A DNA stretch of 64,000 nt from an uncultured Sphingomonas sp. (GTDB taxonomy: Bacteria > Pseudomonadota > Alphaproteobacteria > Sphingomonadales > Sphingomonadaceae). The notes under the pieces were generated by a model, which was not told the DNA's origin, searched no databases, and saw only the letters and a list, made by a program, of their open reading frames with translations. Positions 1-9,189 of this stretch are shown piece after piece. Every line of letters begins with the position of its first letter. The first letter of the stretch is position 1. Position numbers and translations under genes: made by a program. The stretch lies in the NCBI RefSeq assembly GCF_913777625.1, contig NZ_CAJYTI010000001.1, forward strand, positions 124,001 through 188,000, in the 5' to 3' direction.

Positions 1-28
1 GCAGCACCTGACCATCCATGTACCGCGG

Positions 29-352
29 ATGACCGTCAGCAGCACCACCGTCATCGTCCGCCGCGAGGCGCCGGTGGCGCTGGTCGAGCGCAAGGCCAAG
101 AGCTGCGTGGACGTCGACCGCATCCAGGGTTTCACCGTGAACGCGGGCGACAGCGTGGACCTGATCCTCGAGGATGGATCGCTGCTCCGCGCCAAGCTCG
201 GCTCGGAATGTCCGGCGCTCGGCTTCTATTCCGGCGCTTATCTCAAGCCGACCAAGGACAGCCGCTTCTGCGCCGGTCGCGACGCGCTGCATTCGCGATC
301 GGGACGAATTTGTCCCGTTCAGGCCTTCAAGAACCTCGTTCGCGCACGCTGA
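29..352 (+). CDS. Unrecognised four-cysteine protein, possibly cut at its 5' end
   Basis: I do not recognise a named family. The frame is open from position 2 up to the ATG at 29, so the real start may lie outside the window. The 107 visible residues are soluble, with four cysteines (about 26, 61, 81 and 95) and a C-terminal segment 'HSRSGRICPVQAFK'. The even cysteine number fits a disulfide-bonded periplasmic protein whose signal peptide was cut off, but that is inference. It ends 80 bp before the helicase gene on the same strand. It is unlikely to be a shadow, because no competing frame here has natural protein composition. Confidence 0.55.
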   Translation: MTVSSTTVIVRREAPVALVERKAKSCVDVDRIQGFTVNAGDSVDLILEDGSLLRAKLGSECPALGFYSGAYLKPTKDSRFCAGRDALHSRSGRICPVQAFKNLVRAR

Positions 353-432
353 AGCTTGACTTTTGCGGTCGAATCCGCAAGCGCGATGCCTTCTGTTGCG
401 GCGTAGCGAACGCCCTATTTCCGGACACATGC

Positions 433-1890
433 ATGAGCTTTGCCGATCTCGGCCTTTCTGACGACCTCCTCCGCGCGGTGACCGACGCCGGCTATACCGA
501 GCCGACTCCGATCCAGCGCCAGGCGATCCCGTCGGTGCTGATGGGCAAGGACCTCATCGGTATCGCCCAGACCGGCACCGGCAAGACCGCGGCCTTCGTG
601 CTACCGATGATCGACGTGCTCGGCGAAGGGCGCACCCGCGCGCTGATGCCGCGCTCGCTGATCCTCGAGCCGACGCGCGAACTGGCGGCGCAGGTCGCCG
701 AGAATTTCGAGAAGTACGGCGTCAACCACAAGCTCTCGATGGCGCTGCTGATCGGCGGCGTGCAGATGGGCGATCAGGTCAAGGCGCTGGAAAAGGGCGT
801 CGACGTGCTCATCGCCACGCCCGGCCGCCTGATGGACCTCTATGGCCGCGGCAAGATCCTGCTCACCGGCTGCAGCCTGCTCGTGATCGACGAGGCGGAC
901 CGGATGCTCGACATGGGGTTCATCCCCGATATCGAGGAAATCTGCACCAAGCTGCCCAAGGTCCGGCAGACGCTGCTCTTCTCGGCGACGATGCCGCCGC
1001 CGATCAAGAAGCTGGCGGACCGGTTCCTCACCGACCCGAAGACGATCGAGGTGGCGCGCCCCGCCACCGCGAACATCAACATCACCCAGCGCATCGTCCA
1101 GGTGCCCGCCACCGCGCACGTAAAGCGGGACGTGCTGCGCCGCCTGCTGCAGCAGGATGAGGTCTCCACCGCGATCATCTTCTGCAACCGCAAGACGACC
1201 GTCCGCGACCTGAACAAGAGCCTGAAGAAGCATGGCTTCCGCTCGGCCGAGATTCACGGCGACATGGACCAGTCGGCCCGCATCGCCGAGCTCGACCGGT
1301 TCAAGAACGGCGACGTCAACATCCTCGTCGCCTCGGACGTCGCGGCGCGCGGCATCGACGTGAAGGGCGTGAGCCATGTCTTCAACTTCGACGCGCCCTG
1401 GCACCCGGACGATTATGTCCACCGCATCGGCCGCACCGGTCGCGGGGGCGCGACGGGCACGGCCTATACGCTGGTGACGCCGGAGGATGCCGAGAACATC
1501 GCCGAGATCGAGAAGCTGACCGGCCACAAGATCGAACGCGTTCCGAGCCCGGTCGCCATCGACGGTGCCGAAGATGCGCCCCCGCCGAAGCGCAGCCGGG
1601 GCGGCAAGCGCGAGGCCAAGAAGGCCGAGCCGCGCCGCGAGGAAACCGCCGTCGAGACGCCGGCCAAGCCCAAGTCCCGTCGCGCGGCTGCTCCGGCCCG
1701 TGAGGAAGCGACGCCTGCCCCAGCCCCGCGCGAGGAGCAGCGCAGCCGTCCGGCGCGGGTCGAGCGCCCGGTTCGTGACGAGCGTCCCGCCCGCGACGAC
1801 CGTCGTCGCCGTCGCGACCAGGACGATGGTCCGGACGAAGGCTGGAACGGCCCGATCCCGGACTTCCTGAACTACACGATCGACGCCTGA
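433..1890 (+). CDS. DEAD-box ATP-dependent RNA helicase (RhlE-like)
   Basis: An RNA helicase that uses ATP to remodel RNA duplexes, probably in ribosome assembly or RNA decay. All core motifs are visible in 485 residues: Q motif 'TPIQRQAIP' near residue 25, Walker A 'AQTGTGKT' at about 45-52, 'PTRELA', 'TPGRLMD', the DEAD box in 'VIDEADRM', 'SAT', 'ARGID' and 'HRIGRTGR'. After about residue 380 comes a low-complexity, Arg/Lys/Glu/Pro-rich tail typical of RhlE-type proteins, likely for RNA binding. The ORF track begins at 208, but the ATG at 433 (MSFADLGL) is where family similarity starts. A strong terminator hairpin follows the stop, so the gene is probably monocistronic. Confidence 0.95.
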   Translation: MSFADLGLSDDLLRAVTDAGYTEPTPIQRQAIPSVLMGKDLIGIAQTGTGKTAAFVLPMIDVLGEGRTRALMPRSLILEPTRELAAQVAENFEKYGVNHKLSMALLIGGVQMGDQVKALEKGVDVLIATPGRLMDLYGRGKILLTGCSLLVIDEADRMLDMGFIPDIEEICTKLPKVRQTLLFSATMPPPIKKLADRFLTDPKTIEVARPATANINITQRIVQVPATAHVKRDVLRRLLQQDEVSTAIIFCNRKTTVRDLNKSLKKHGFRSAEIHGDMDQSARIAELDRFKNGDVNILVASDVAARGIDVKGVSHVFNFDAPWHPDDYVHRIGRTGRGGATGTAYTLVTPEDAENIAEIEKLTGHKIERVPSPVAIDGAEDAPPPKRSRGGKREAKKAEPRREETAVETPAKPKSRRAAAPAREEATPAPAPREEQRSRPARVERPVRDERPARDDRRRRRDQDDGPDEGWNGPIPDFLNYTIDA

Positions 1891-1896
1891 GGCAAT

Positions 1897-1921
1897 CGCG
1901 ACGGCCTGCCGTCGCGGTTTT
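1897..1921 (+). terminator. Rho-independent terminator after the helicase gene
   Basis: A perfect 8-bp stem CGCGACGG/CCGTCGCG with a CCTG loop begins 6 bp after the helicase stop and is followed by GTTTT. This fits an intrinsic terminator. The rest of the gap to the next gene (to 2183) holds no convincing ORF; it is AT-richer near 2090-2160, where the promoter of the next gene probably lies. Confidence 0.75.
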
Positions 1922-2183
1922 CCCGATAGCTCCCCTCCTTCGGCGTTCCGTCGGGGGCGAACATCCGCGCGCACCGGAACGGCATCGGCGGTACCCCGCA
2001 CCGGCAAGATCTAGGCTGAGTCCGCCGCACGTCGGGACAGTCATCTCGCGTACCGCTCCAATTCTGAAGCTCGATCACTTTCGATTCGACTCCGAAATGC
2101 CAATACCATAACTTTCACTTGTCGAAATCTTCGGCCGGTACCGCAGTCTGCAGTTTATCATTCGGGCAGCAGGGGGGTGCCGG

Positions 2184-3572
2184 ATGTTGAATTCCCAGAT
2201 TCTGGAAGTCGCCATCGGCGTCGTGTTCGTGTTCCTGATCGCCAGCCTTCTGGCGACGGCCGTTCGCGAAATGCTGGAAGGCTTGCTGAAAACCCGCGCT
2301 ATTCATTTGGAGCGCGGGATTCGCCAGTTGCTCAACGATCCCGACGGTACCGGCGCAACCAAGGCGATCTTCGACCATCCACAGCTCTACGGCTTGTTCG
2401 ACGGCGTCTATGACCCCGCCAAGCTGACCGCGTTTCGCAAGCGGATCTTCCTGGTCGGCGGTCGCCGCCAGACCCGGACGCTGAAGAATGGGGCGGTCCA
2501 GACCAGCGACGCGAAGCGGCTGCCACTCTTCTCCAAATTTCCGTCCTATATCCCGTCGCGCAACTTCGCGCTGGCGCTGCTCGATCTGATCGGGGCGGGC
2601 GGCGGGGACCAGCGCGCCAGCGGCGGCGCCTTGATGGAAACGCTGCGTGCCAATGCGATGGCACTGCGCCCGGGCAAGGTGCGCGACGCGGTGCTGGTGG
2701 CGCTGTCGGAAGCGGGCAACGACTTCGACCGCGCCCGCACCAGCCTTGAGGCGTGGTTCGATTCGGGCATGGACCGGGTGAGCGGCTGGTACAAGCGCGA
2801 GAGCCAGGTGCTGCTGCTCTTGATCGGGCTGGCGACCGCGGTGGTGTTCAACATCGATGCGGTGCACCTCACCCGCGAGCTCGCTTCCAGCAATTCGGTG
2901 CGTCAGCAACTGCTGCTGCAGGCGACCGACGTGCAGGACAAGCTGGCCCGGCACCATGCCCCGACCGGGGACGTGCGGCTGGACGACGACGCGCTGGTCA
3001 CCGCCAAGACCGGGCTCGGCGACCTGATCGGCTGGCAGCATCCCGGTCGCTGGGATTTCTCGTCCAACGGCATTCTCAACGGCTTCTATATTCTGCTCGG
3101 CTGGCTGATCACGGGGATCGCGATCTCGCTCGGCGCGCCTTTCTGGTTCGACATGCTCAACAAGGTCATGGTGATCCGCGCCACGGTGAAGCCCTATGAG
3201 AAAAGCCCGACCGAAGGCTCCGACGACCGTCGCGCGGCCGAACCGCCCGCCGAGCGGCTGGAACCGGCGGCGCCCAGAGCGGCGGCGCTGCGCACGCCGG
3301 CGATCACGCCGGTCCAGCCCGAGGGACCGATCCTCAGCCACATTCGCCTTGCGGTCGACCTCTCGAACGGCCCCGCACCGTTGCTCACCATCGACGGTGC
3401 GCCGCAGCAGGTGCCGGCGGACGGGTTCGTCGAATGCGCGCTGGAAGTGGGCGTGCCGCATCGGCTGCTGCTGACCGGGGCGGACGCCGAGGGCGTCGCC
3501 CGCAGCTGGCAGCAGACGATCACGCTCGGCGACGAGGACGATGTGCTGCCGATCAGCGCCACGCTGCAATAG
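2184..3572 (+). CDS. Uncharacterised membrane protein upstream of a muramidase
   Basis: A 462-residue integral membrane protein that I recognise only as a conserved hypothetical type. A hydrophobic helix lies at residues 8-26, followed by a long soluble region (about 30-210) with the segment 'FPSYIPSRNFALALLD'. Two more membrane segments lie near 213-232 ('VLLLLIGLATAVVFNID') and 295-320 ('GFYILLGWLITGIAISL'), the latter followed by 'GAPFWFDMLNK'. The Pro/Ala-rich C-terminal 120 residues look soluble. The ATG follows GGGGGGTGCCGG. The muramidase gene begins 15 bp after its stop, so the two probably form one operon. A role in placing or exporting the muramidase is only a guess. The long antisense ORF (750 aa) is a shadow. 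Confidence 0.8.
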   Translation: MLNSQILEVAIGVVFVFLIASLLATAVREMLEGLLKTRAIHLERGIRQLLNDPDGTGATKAIFDHPQLYGLFDGVYDPAKLTAFRKRIFLVGGRRQTRTLKNGAVQTSDAKRLPLFSKFPSYIPSRNFALALLDLIGAGGGDQRASGGALMETLRANAMALRPGKVRDAVLVALSEAGNDFDRARTSLEAWFDSGMDRVSGWYKRESQVLLLLIGLATAVVFNIDAVHLTRELASSNSVRQQLLLQATDVQDKLARHHAPTGDVRLDDDALVTAKTGLGDLIGWQHPGRWDFSSNGILNGFYILLGWLITGIAISLGAPFWFDMLNKVMVIRATVKPYEKSPTEGSDDRRAAEPPAERLEPAAPRAAALRTPAITPVQPEGPILSHIRLAVDLSNGPAPLLTIDGAPQQVPADGFVECALEVGVPHRLLLTGADAEGVARSWQQTITLGDEDDVLPISATLQ

Positions 3573-3587
3573 GGGGAGCGAGGGGGC

Positions 3588-4412
3588 ATGGACGATATTT
3601 TCACGGGCCGCGGCGCGCCGCTGACCCAGGCGGGTTTCGACACGGTGCACGCGCGGCTCGGAGGCGACGCCGCCTCCTTGTGGTCGCTGCTCAGCGTGGA
3701 GACGCGCGGCTTCGGCTTCCTGCCGGATCGACGCCCGAAGATCCTGTTCGAGCGTCACATCTTCGCCGCGCGCACCGGCGGCCGCTTCTCCGCCGGTTAC
3801 CCCGATCTGAGCAACCCCAAGGCGGGCGGCTATTCCGGCGGCGCGGCGGAATATCAGCGGCTCAAGCGAGCGATGCTGCTCGATCGCCGCGCGGCACTCG
3901 ACAGCGCCTCCTGGGGGCTGGGCCAGGTGATGGGCTTCAACGCCGCCAAGATCGGCTATCCCAGCGTCGATGCGATGGTCAGCGCCTTCGCCGACGGCGA
4001 GGACGCCCAGTTGCAGGGCTGTGCCGGCTTCCTCACGGCGAATGCGGCGCTGCACGATGCCTACAAGGCGCAGAAATGGGCGCGGGTGGCGTTTTTCTAC
4101 AACGGCAATCAATATGCGAAGAACAAATATGACGTGAAGCTCGAAGCCGCCCATGCGCGCTTTGTGGCGGCGGGCCTGCCGAGCGTCGGCATCCGCGCGG
4201 TGCAGGCCTATCTCGCCTATCTCGGCTTCGATCCTCTGGGCATCGACGGGGAGCCCGGCAGCAACACGCTGCGCGCGCTCGGCCGCTTCCGCACGAGCTA
4301 CACGCTGGCTGCCCCCGCGCTGCCCTCCGCCGTCAATCTGGGTCAGCCGGACAATGTGGATGGGCATGTCGCCTGCCTGAAGGCAGCATTCGAGGCGCGC
4401 TTCCCGGACTGA
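3588..4412 (+). CDS. N-acetylmuramidase-family peptidoglycan hydrolase with peptidoglycan-binding-like C terminus
   Basis: A 274-residue protein with the N-acetylmuramidase domain (DUF3380, PF11860) often seen in phage endolysins. Residues about 15-180 contain 'LLSVETRGFGFL' with the likely catalytic Glu, 'KILFERHIF', 'ASWGLGQVMGFN' and 'VAFFYNGNQYAKNKYD'. The last 80 residues ('VQAYLAYLGFDPLGIDGEPGSNTLRALGRF') resemble a peptidoglycan-binding type 1 repeat. It would cut the glycan strand between MurNAc and GlcNAc. There is no signal peptide, so export would need help; the membrane protein 15 bp upstream is the obvious candidate. No phage genes are nearby. A small GGGGGAGCGAGGGGGC Shine-Dalgarno region precedes the ATG. 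Confidence 0.85.
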   Translation: MDDIFTGRGAPLTQAGFDTVHARLGGDAASLWSLLSVETRGFGFLPDRRPKILFERHIFAARTGGRFSAGYPDLSNPKAGGYSGGAAEYQRLKRAMLLDRRAALDSASWGLGQVMGFNAAKIGYPSVDAMVSAFADGEDAQLQGCAGFLTANAALHDAYKAQKWARVAFFYNGNQYAKNKYDVKLEAAHARFVAAGLPSVGIRAVQAYLAYLGFDPLGIDGEPGSNTLRALGRFRTSYTLAAPALPSAVNLGQPDNVDGHVACLKAAFEARFPD

Positions 4413-4432
4413 CAGGCAGGATCAGGCGCAGG

Positions 4433-5287
4433 TCAGCGCCGCGCCGGGCCGAGCGTGACCAGCCACCAGTCCGGCGGCGCGCCGAGCCGCAGCGGCATGG
4501 TGCCGCTGCCGACGCCCGCCGTCACCACGATAGTTCGCGCGGGATCGTGCACCACGCCGCAGCGCAGGCGCGGCGTGTAGAGCAGCCGCCAATGCTCGTG
4601 CGGCGAATGCAGCAGCAACGGCCCCCAGCCGGGCAACACCACCTGCCCGCAATGCGTGTGCCCGGCGAGCAGCAGCGGCAATGCAGAGGGCAGCTTGGCA
4701 GCGAGATCGGGCGCATGGGTCAGCACCACGGGGATGCCGCCCATCCGCCGCCACGCCACGAGCGTGGCCGTCACATCGTCATGGCCCGAATAGCTGTCGT
4801 CCACGCCGAGCAACGCGATCGGCCCGCGCTTGGTTGCGGCGTTGGTCAGCACGGTGATGCCAGCCTTTGCCAGGGCTGCCCGGATCGCAGCCGGCGCGGT
4901 CCAGTGGTCATGGTTGCCGAGCACCGCGATCGCGCCCATCGGCGCCCGCAGTCCGGCAAGCGGCGCCGTCAGCCCCGCAGCACGCGCAGCGGCACCGGTC
5001 GCGTCATGCCCCACCACCATGTCGCCGGCGAGCAGCACCAGATTGGGATGCGCCGCATGGACCTGCGCGACGATGCGCCGCAGCCGCGCATCGTCCATGC
5101 TCCCGCCGCCCAGATGGATGTCGGAGAGCAGCGCCAGCCGGATCGGCGCCGCGCCCGCCGGCCAGCCGCGCACCGCCACGTCGAGGCGGCGCACGACCGG
5201 ATCGCGCCACGCCTCACGGTAGCCGTACGCCACCGTCAGGCCGACCAGCCCCAGCAGTGCCGCGACAGCCCAGGCCCAGCGGCGCAT
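4433..5287 (-). CDS. Membrane-anchored metallophosphoesterase
   Basis: A 284-residue calcineurin-like phosphoesterase. An N-terminal hydrophobic helix (residues 4-21, 'AWAVAALLGLVGLTVAYGY') anchors it, and the full set of metal-ligand motifs follows: 'LLSDIHLGGG', 'LAGDMVVG', 'LGNHDHW', 'VLTHAPD' and 'LLAGHTHCGQ'. This arrangement matches the YkuE/YaeI-type membrane phosphoesterases, whose substrates are mostly unknown. The track ORF runs upstream into the TonB receptor gene; the ATG at 5287 (MRRWAW) is the natural start and lies 14 bp after the receptor stop, so the two may be cotranscribed. It converges with the muramidase gene with a 20-bp gap. Confidence 0.88.
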   Translation of the reverse strand: MRRWAWAVAALLGLVGLTVAYGYREAWRDPVVRRLDVAVRGWPAGAAPIRLALLSDIHLGGGSMDDARLRRIVAQVHAAHPNLVLLAGDMVVGHDATGAAARAAGLTAPLAGLRAPMGAIAVLGNHDHWTAPAAIRAALAKAGITVLTNAATKRGPIALLGVDDSYSGHDDVTATLVAWRRMGGIPVVLTHAPDLAAKLPSALPLLLAGHTHCGQVVLPGWGPLLLHSPHEHWRLLYTPRLRCGVVHDPARTIVVTAGVGSGTMPLRLGAPPDWWLVTLGPARR

Positions 5288-5301
5288 GCCCCCGCGCGCG
5301 G

Positions 5302-7863
5302 CTAGAACTTGGCCCCCGCGCGGATGCCGATCGTTCGCGGCGCGATCGGCACGATATAGCTGCGGCTGCACGACCCGCATTCCTGGAAGCGCGAAAGCTG
5401 GCCGCGCTCGTCGGCGAGGTTGGTGACGAAGAGCTCGAGGTTGAACCGCTGGAAGTCGGCACCCACCGAGAGGCCCACCGTGGTGAACGCCTCCAGCCGC
5501 CCGAGCAGCTGCGCCGGATTGACGATCGCGCCGGTGCCGGTCTGGTAGATCGCCGTGCGGATATCCGAGGCGGCCGAGCTCTGGTGCGAGACCGTCGCCT
5601 GGCCATAGCCCTTCGCCGCGCCCACCGGCACCGTATAGCGCGCGGTGCCGCTCAGCTTGACCTGCGGGGTGATCGGCAGCCGCGATCCGCTTGGGGCCGA
5701 GATCAGATTGCCGTTGCCGGTATCCTTGCAGCTGTAGGTCGGATCGTCGAACAGGCAGAGATTCTTGGTGGTCTTGGCATCGGTGTAGCTGCCCGCGGCG
5801 GTCAGCGAGAGGCCGCCGCGGGTGAACGACGCGTCCGCCTCGACCCCGCGGATCCGCGCGTTCGGGCCGTTGTGGATCTCGGTGAAGCTGTTCGCGCCGA
5901 GGAAGGAGAATTGGAACTTGTCCCAATCCTGCTGATAGACCGCCGCGTTCAGCTTCAGCGCGCCACCGAAGAGGGTCGTCTTCGCGCCGACTTCATAATT
6001 GGTCAGGAAGTCGGCCTGGTAGGGCTGCACGTCGACGCGCCGGTTGATCCCGCCCGGGCGGAAGCCGCGCGAGACGGTGCCGTAGAGCAGCACGCCCCTG
6101 GTCGGCTTCCAGCTGAGATTGAAGCGATAGGTGCCGCCCTGCCCCTGCGCGCGCACCGGCAGCAGCCCGGCGCCGACCGCATAGGTGGCGAGGTTGGTGC
6201 AGGGCCCGCCCGCCACCGCCGCCGGCAGCAGCGTCGCCGCCTTGCCCGCCGCGATCGCGTTGCGCAGTCGCAGCCCGTCGGTGGTGAAGCACTGCGCCAC
6301 GCCGGTGCGCGAACTGCCCGCGCCGTTATAGGGCGTGTCGGTGAAGCCGTTCCCAGGATTCCGGCCGAAGCCGAAAAAGCCGATCAGGGTATTGTCGTAG
6401 ATATAGGCGCGGCCGCCCGCCGTGGCGGTGAGCGTGCTGGTCAGGTCGTAGCTGACTTCGCCGAACGCGGCATAGTCGCGGTCGACGCGGTGCTGCTGGG
6501 TGAGCCACAGCGTGCCCGGATGACCGTTGACCGAGAGGTTGTCGGCAAGGCCGGTCACCCGGTAATCCTGGTGGATGTCGTTCGACTGGCGCTGGTAGAA
6601 CAGCCCGGCGACGATGCGCAGCCGCTCGTTGGACGGCGAGGCGACGCGCAGTTCCTGGCTGGTCTTCTTGAAATGGTCGGTCGCGACGATGCGCTGGCGC
6701 GCGTCGATCGGATTGCCGGCATTGTCCTTGAAGTAGAAATAGCCGGCGATGCCGCCCACCGAGGAATAGAGCGAGTCATAGGCCTCGGCATAATCGGTAT
6801 AGTCGCTCGACTGGGTATCGCGGCGATCGAGATAGGCGCCGGCATAGGTGAGGTCCCAGTTCCCCACCTTGCCCTCGATCGTCAGCGCCGCCTGGATGAA
6901 GCGATCGCGGCGATATTCGGGGAAGAAGTGCTGAACCTGCAGGTCGCCGACCTTGGGATCATAGCCATAGGCGCCGTGGCTGCGCGTTTCCTGGTAGATC
7001 GCGTTGGGCGTGACGGTCCAATTGTCGTCAAGATCGACCTTCAGCGCGGCGCGGCCGCCCCAGATATCGGTCTCGTTATAGTCGTTCTTCACGAGCGTGC
7101 GGTTGTTTACCACCACGCCGCCCTTGCTGGCGGTGCACGACGTCGCCGCCGTCTCCGGCAGGAAGCTGCGGCAGCCGAACACATTGTCGATATAGCCGGC
7201 ATCGTGCTGGTAGAATCCGACCAGGCGCAGCGCCGCCATGTCGTTGATCGGCAGGTTCAGCATGCCTTCCAGCTTGCCGCCGATGCCGCCCTTCTCCACC
7301 GAATTCAGCTCGGCATCGGCGCGGCCATAGGTGCCCTTGTGATCGGGCTGGTTGGTGATGATGCGGATCGTGCCGGCCTCGGACGAGGCGCCGTACAGCG
7401 TGCCCTGGGGACCGGACAGGCTCTCGATGCGAGCGATGTCATAGACATGCACGTCGAGATTGCCGCCGATCGTGGTGACCGGCTGCTCGTCCAGATACAC
7501 GCCGACCGAGGGCAGCGATCCCGAATGGTTGCCGTCGCCGCCGGACGCCACGCCGCGCATGTAGACGACGTTGGTACCCGGGGTGCCGCCCAGTGCCTGG
7601 AACGAGACCGAGGGCAGCTGCTGCACATAGTCCTTGAAGTCGCTGATGTTCAGCTCGTCCAGCTTCTGGGTGCCAAGCGCCTGGATGCTGATGGGGACGT
7701 TCTGCAGGCTCTCGCTGCGCTTCTGCGCGGTGACGACGATCTCGTTGGGATCACTGCTGACCGGCGGGGCGGGCTCGGCCTGCTGCTGGGCCAATGCCGG
7801 GGCGGCGGCGAGCACCGTGGAAGCCAGCAAAATCGAACGTACGACGCACCGGTTGAGCGGCAT
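5302..7863 (-). CDS. TonB-dependent outer-membrane receptor
   Basis: An 853-residue outer-membrane active transporter. The signal peptide is residues 1-25, cleaved after 'APALA', and the plug domain begins at 'NEIVVTAQKRSESLQNVPIS'. The remainder is beta-barrel, ending in the C-terminal Phe ('GIRAGAKF') expected of outer-membrane proteins. Cys pairs in several loops (for example 'CRSFLPETAATSC', 'CLFDDPTYSC', 'CGSC') suggest disulfide-braced surface loops. The substrate cannot be read from the sequence. The track adds 29 residues upstream; the ATG at 7863 is preceded by AAGGGGG with good spacing. A divergent secreted hydrolase starts 249 bp away, suggesting shared use of an organic, perhaps sugar-ester, substrate. 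Confidence 0.92.
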   Translation of the reverse strand: MPLNRCVVRSILLASTVLAAAPALAQQQAEPAPPVSSDPNEIVVTAQKRSESLQNVPISIQALGTQKLDELNISDFKDYVQQLPSVSFQALGGTPGTNVVYMRGVASGGDGNHSGSLPSVGVYLDEQPVTTIGGNLDVHVYDIARIESLSGPQGTLYGASSEAGTIRIITNQPDHKGTYGRADAELNSVEKGGIGGKLEGMLNLPINDMAALRLVGFYQHDAGYIDNVFGCRSFLPETAATSCTASKGGVVVNNRTLVKNDYNETDIWGGRAALKVDLDDNWTVTPNAIYQETRSHGAYGYDPKVGDLQVQHFFPEYRRDRFIQAALTIEGKVGNWDLTYAGAYLDRRDTQSSDYTDYAEAYDSLYSSVGGIAGYFYFKDNAGNPIDARQRIVATDHFKKTSQELRVASPSNERLRIVAGLFYQRQSNDIHQDYRVTGLADNLSVNGHPGTLWLTQQHRVDRDYAAFGEVSYDLTSTLTATAGGRAYIYDNTLIGFFGFGRNPGNGFTDTPYNGAGSSRTGVAQCFTTDGLRLRNAIAAGKAATLLPAAVAGGPCTNLATYAVGAGLLPVRAQGQGGTYRFNLSWKPTRGVLLYGTVSRGFRPGGINRRVDVQPYQADFLTNYEVGAKTTLFGGALKLNAAVYQQDWDKFQFSFLGANSFTEIHNGPNARIRGVEADASFTRGGLSLTAAGSYTDAKTTKNLCLFDDPTYSCKDTGNGNLISAPSGSRLPITPQVKLSGTARYTVPVGAAKGYGQATVSHQSSAASDIRTAIYQTGTGAIVNPAQLLGRLEAFTTVGLSVGADFQRFNLELFVTNLADERGQLSRFQECGSCSRSYIVPIAPRTIGIRAGAKF

Positions 7864-8112
7864 GAACACCCCCTTGTTGTTGCGCCGCAGCGTCTTGCGC
7901 AACAGGTTTGCCGTCAAGCACCGGGCACGGCAGAGTACGGAAATGCGCAAGGATTGTTCAACCGCTGTGGCAATTCAGCAACGAAGCCGCGATCGGCGGC
8001 AAGGTTTGAGACGAAGAGTATCGAACCTGCGCAACAATCTCTTCCCCGCGCACGCGGACCGCGCCACGACAAGATCGTGCCGCACGGCTTGGCGGGAAAG
8101 GGAGGATCGACG

Positions 8113-9141
8113 ATGCGACGGTGGGCAAGAAGGACGGGCACGCTGCTTGTCTCCATCCTGTCGGCAGCTGCGCCCGCCACGGCGCAGGTGGATCGCACCC
8201 CCTCGCCCGACCCGCAGCATCTCATCGACATCGGCCCATGGCAGCCCGACGGTGGCCTGCGGCAGATCCCGCTCTGGCCTGCGGGCACGGCGATCGCCCG
8301 GCCGGAGCTGGATGGCCCCGAGACCAGCGTGAAGGGCACTCGGCTGGTCGGTGGGCGGATCTGGCGGGCGATCCGCAATGTCTCGGTGCCGACCATGACG
8401 GTCTATCCTCCCAGGGGCGCCAACACCGGTGCCGCGATGCTGGTGCTCCCCGGCGGCGGCTATGAAGTGGTCGCGATCGACCTGGAAGGCAGCGAAATCT
8501 GCGACTGGGTGACGGCCCGCGGCATGACCTGCATCCTGCTCAAATATCGGGTACCCCAGCGCTGGCACCCGACCCGAAGCCGCGAACGCGCGCCCAAAGT
8601 GCAGCTGCCGCTGCAGGATGCCCAGCGCGCCATGGTGCTCGTTCGCCAGCAGGCCGCGACGCTGGGTATCGACCCCCACCGGATCGGCGTGATCGGCTTT
8701 TCCGCCGGCGGTCACCTGGCCGCCGCGATCAGCAATGCGGAAACGCGCAGCTACCCGGCCGTCGATGCCGCCGATGCCCTGCCCAGCCGGCCCGACTTCG
8801 CGGTGCTGCTCTATCCGGGCCATCTGCATGATTCGACCGGCGGCAGGACCAGCACCCGGCTCGCGCCTTGGCTGAAGGTGAGCCCCAAGGCGCCGCCGAC
8901 CTTCCTGCTCCACAGCGTGGGCGACCCGACCGACAGCGTCTACCAGTCCTTCACCTATGCCATGGCGCTGGAACAGGCCAAGGTGCCGCTGGAGATGCAC
9001 CTCTATGACGCCGGCGGCCATGCCTTCGGTCTGCGTCCCTCAGCGGCGGCGATTACCAGCAGCTGGCCCGGTCTGGTCGAGACCTGGCTGCACAGAATCA
9101 GGATGCTGGGAGCCGCGGCACCGCCGGATAGCGGGCGTTAG
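8113..9141 (+). CDS. Secreted alpha/beta hydrolase (acetyl-xylan-esterase-like)
   Basis: A 342-residue alpha/beta hydrolase with a signal peptide (residues 1-25, ending 'APATAQ'). It shows the oxyanion stretch 'VLPGGGYE', the nucleophile elbow 'GFSAGGH' and the catalytic His in 'DAGGHAFG', with a candidate acid in 'VGDPTDSVY'. The overall form resembles the esterase/lipase groups that deacetylate plant polysaccharides, so release of acetyl or similar acyl groups in the periplasm is likely; the exact substrate is inferred. The ATG at 8113 follows AGGGAGGATCGACG. The 1424-aa track ORF that ends at the same stop is a read-through of the strand opposite the TonB receptor. The divergent placement to that receptor supports a joint nutrient-uptake role. 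Confidence 0.88.
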   Translation: MRRWARRTGTLLVSILSAAAPATAQVDRTPSPDPQHLIDIGPWQPDGGLRQIPLWPAGTAIARPELDGPETSVKGTRLVGGRIWRAIRNVSVPTMTVYPPRGANTGAAMLVLPGGGYEVVAIDLEGSEICDWVTARGMTCILLKYRVPQRWHPTRSRERAPKVQLPLQDAQRAMVLVRQQAATLGIDPHRIGVIGFSAGGHLAAAISNAETRSYPAVDAADALPSRPDFAVLLYPGHLHDSTGGRTSTRLAPWLKVSPKAPPTFLLHSVGDPTDSVYQSFTYAMALEQAKVPLEMHLYDAGGHAFGLRPSAAAITSSWPGLVETWLHRIRMLGAAAPPDSGR

Positions 9142-9189
9142 CGCGTCGACCTCTCCCCGGCCGCAGCGCAGGCGCGGCCAGGCAAGGCC

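Noticed and set aside
2115-4367. Minus-strand ORF of 750 aa
   Set aside because: Opposes the membrane protein and muramidase genes; His/Arg/Gln-rich shadow composition and no domain.
3588-4412. Prophage lysis module
   Set aside because: The muramidase domain is common in phages, but there is no holin, spanin, structural or integrase gene within reach.
4867-9141. Plus-strand ORF of 1424 aa
   Set aside because: Over most of its length it is antisense to the TonB receptor, with Arg/Ala/Gly-rich shadow composition. Only the last 342 residues (from 8113) form the real hydrolase gene.
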